A DNA stretch of 7,034 nt from Bacteroidia bacterium (GTDB lineage Bacteria > Bacteroidota > Bacteroidia > Bacteroidales > P3): the NCBI GenBank assembly GCA_025999775.1, contig BNXT01000073.1:1-7034 (forward strand). Reading direction: 5' to 3'. The position numbers were made by a program, and so were the translations under genes. The notes beneath the pieces were generated by a model that was not told the origin of the DNA, did no database searches, and was given only the letters and a program-made list of their open reading frames with translations. Of the stretch, positions 6,985 to 7,034 are shown one piece after another. How positions within the stretch are numbered: position 1 is the first letter of the stretch; each line of letters opens with the position of its first letter.

Positions 6985-7034
6985 CAAAAAAAAAGAATTT
7001 ATAAGCGTTGTTGATGAAAAAATCACTTTTATTG

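Overview
The window looks like ordinary chromosomal DNA from a member of the Bacteroidota, most likely Bacteroidales. Three things suggest this. The promoters match the Bacteroidota form (TTTG, a spacer of 19-21 bases, then TAnnTTTG). None of the genes has a recognisable Shine-Dalgarno sequence in front of it. The four proteins resemble Bacteroidales versions of their families. GC content is moderate and base use looks even across the window. I see no transposase, integrase, CRISPR array or phage gene. The species cannot be named from this sequence.

Layout. Bases 1-122 are a divergent promoter region: one promoter fires left, out of the window, and one fires right. The right-facing promoter drives a two-gene unit. 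Its first gene (123-659) encodes a six-helix membrane protein of the DUF6580 type, a family that resembles transporter substrate-binding subunits. Eight bases later comes an RseC/MucC-type membrane protein (668-1081). This unit runs head-on into a two-gene minus-strand unit, and the facing stop codons are separated by a single base. The minus-strand unit is addA (6841 down to 3806) followed by addB (3809 down to 1083), joined by a 4-base ATGA overlap. Upstream of addA on the same strand lies a tRNA-Leu gene with anticodon TAG (6966 down to 6885), with its own promoter box at 6977-6984.

Function. AddA is a complete UvrD-type helicase with a C-terminal RecB-type nuclease. AddB has a second PD-(D/E)XK nuclease framed by the four cysteines that hold an iron-sulfur cluster in this family. 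Together they should form the AddAB helicase-nuclease that resects double-strand breaks for RecA-dependent repair and also degrades foreign linear DNA. The DUF6580/RseC pair is probably membrane-associated and has no evident functional link to AddAB.

I found no convincing new system. The points most worth a second look are the possible leaderless start of addA, the isolated rseC gene without rnf genes beside it, the lone DUF6580 membrane protein, the one-base convergent junction, and a mismatch in the T-stem of the tRNA.
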